A stretch of 64,000 nt of DNA, from positions 62,001-126,000 of the forward strand of contig JACPNX010000013.1 of NCBI GenBank assembly GCA_016185275.1, in the 5' to 3' direction. Positions 63,342-64,000 of this stretch are shown here, one piece after another. The stretch is from Actinomycetota bacterium. Lineage in GTDB: Bacteria > Actinomycetota > Acidimicrobiia > Acidimicrobiales > Iamiaceae. How positions within the stretch are numbered: the stretch's first letter is position 1; the number at the start of each line of letters is the position of its first letter. A program made the position numbers and the translations under genes. The notes beneath the pieces were generated by a model. The model was not told where the DNA came from and did not search any database. It saw only the letters and a program-made list of their open reading frames with translations.

Positions 63342-64000
63342 CCCCGGGCAGCGTGCCCGCCCGGGCGATCTCGCCCAGCCAGGCGGCGGAGGGCTTGGGC
63401 GTGCGCTCGAAGGTGGTGCGGTCGACCGACACGAGCCCGAACTTGGGCCGGTAGCCGAAGACCCACTCGAAGTTGTCGAGCAGGCTCCAGTAGGTGTACC
63501 CGCGCACGTCGACGCCGTCGGCGATGGCGCGAAGCACGCCCTCGAGGGCCCGCTCGACGTAGGAGATCCTCTGGTCGTCGTCGTCGGTCCCGATCCCGTT
63601 CTCGGTGACCAGCAGCGGCACACGGCCACCGGTCACCTCCCAGGCCCGGCGCAGCGTGGCCTCGAGCGCCTGGGGCCACAGCTCGTAGCCCATGGGCAGC
63701 ATCGGCACGCCTTCCTCGCCCGTGCGCAGCACCCCGTCGGGTCCGACGCGGGCGCGTGAGTAGGCCTGCACGCCGATGAAGTCGTCTCCTTCGGTGGCGG
63801 CGAGGAACCGGTCCTCCATGAACTCGCGGTAGCGCGCGAGCTTGGCCTCGGCCCGGGTGCGGTCGTCGCCGTCGCCGACCGCCGCCCAGTCGCTCATGGA
63901 GAGCGTGAGGCCCACGGGCACGCCCGGCGCCGCGGTCCGGATCGCCTCCACGGCCGCGCGGTGCGCGTCGATGAAGGTGCGGGTGACGCGGTCGGCCAGG
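63334..64000 (-). CDS. Family 1 glycoside hydrolase (beta-glucosidase-like), 5' end outside window
   Basis: The last 222 residues of a GH1 enzyme. The catalytic nucleophile is the Glu in LLVTENGIGTDDD, and GYTYWSLLDNFEWVFGYRPK plus FGLVSVDRTTFERTPKPSA are the standard aglycone- and glycone-site blocks at the C-terminus. The acid/base NEP motif lies upstream, beyond the window. Such enzymes cleave beta-linked glucose or related sugars from short glycans or glycosides. No signal is visible because the N-terminus is missing. Confidence 0.92.
   Translation of the reverse strand, partial: LADRVTRTFIDAHRAAVEAIRTAAPGVPVGLTLSMSDWAAVGDGDDRTRAEAKLARYREFMEDRFLAATEGDDFIGVQAYSRARVGPDGVLRTGEEGVPMLPMGYELWPQALEATLRRAWEVTGGRVPLLVTENGIGTDDDDQRISYVERALEGVLRAIADGVDVRGYTYWSLLDNFEWVFGYRPKFGLVSVDRTTFERTPKPSAAWLGEIARAGTLPGDA

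Overview
The window is about 73-75% G+C DNA packed with short-spaced genes. It reads as a chromosomal segment of a high-GC actinobacterium, most likely from the Acidimicrobiia (my inference from gene content; there is no rRNA or other taxonomic marker here). Three things support an actinobacterial host: heme genes of the coproporphyrin type, a DUF445 / AI-2E / HelD / Lhr gene complement, and a striking number of leaderless genes in which a TAnnnT -10 box sits only 6-8 bases before an ATG or GTG. Many neighbours overlap by 4 bases (GTGA or ATGA), so translational coupling is common. No tRNA, rRNA, CRISPR array, transposase or integrase was seen.

Layout. 1-8.2 kb: a flavin amine oxidase pair, two divergent AI-2E-type permeases sharing one palindromic -10 box, PrmA, an M20 peptidase and a CDF metal exporter. 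8.3-15.4 kb: two Lgt-like membrane enzymes, a relic of purC-purS, unknown membrane proteins, and a copper-flavoured divergent pair (a PHM-like copper protein and a polytopic protein) around a CsoR-type operator. 15.5-26 kb: 1-Cys peroxiredoxin, diguanylate cyclase, a giant adenylate cyclase/ATPase/TPR regulator, a MacB/FtsX ABC transporter and an NDH-2-type dehydrogenase. 26-36 kb: Nei-type glycosylase, Lhr helicase, FTR1 iron permease divergent from its likely DtxR-family regulator, and a cupredoxin lipoprotein. 36-45.7 kb: glycosyltransferase, FAD oxidoreductase, HelD-like helicase, then the coupled cluster hemE-cpfC-cgoX-lnt. 45.5-53.3 kb: Dtd, sulfatase, epimerase, DUF445, a TetR/SDR pair with twin operators and a large membrane protein. 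53.3-55.3 kb: an inserted module. 55.3-64 kb: MOSC protein, then a glycosyltransferase / methyltransferase / cyclase-fold / HAD cluster, acyl-CoA synthetase, methyltransferase, GtrA and a partial GH1 glycosidase.

The most unusual feature is the 2,006-bp module at 53.3-55.3 kb. It carries one lower-GC gene for an AlbA_2/HATPase (Schlafen-AlbA, COG2865-like) protein and is bounded by a perfect 67-bp direct repeat. That repeat contains the last codons of the upstream membrane gene plus the complete leaderless promoter and first codons of the downstream MOSC gene. The insertion therefore duplicated the junction, left both neighbours intact, and stranded one promoter copy pointing antisense into the new gene. 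Other points of interest are the purC'-purS' fragment truncated at both ends, a helicase gene with no ordinary start codon, an Lnt with serine in place of its catalytic cysteine, several recognisable operators, and enzymes whose loops or tails are swollen by low-complexity sequence.
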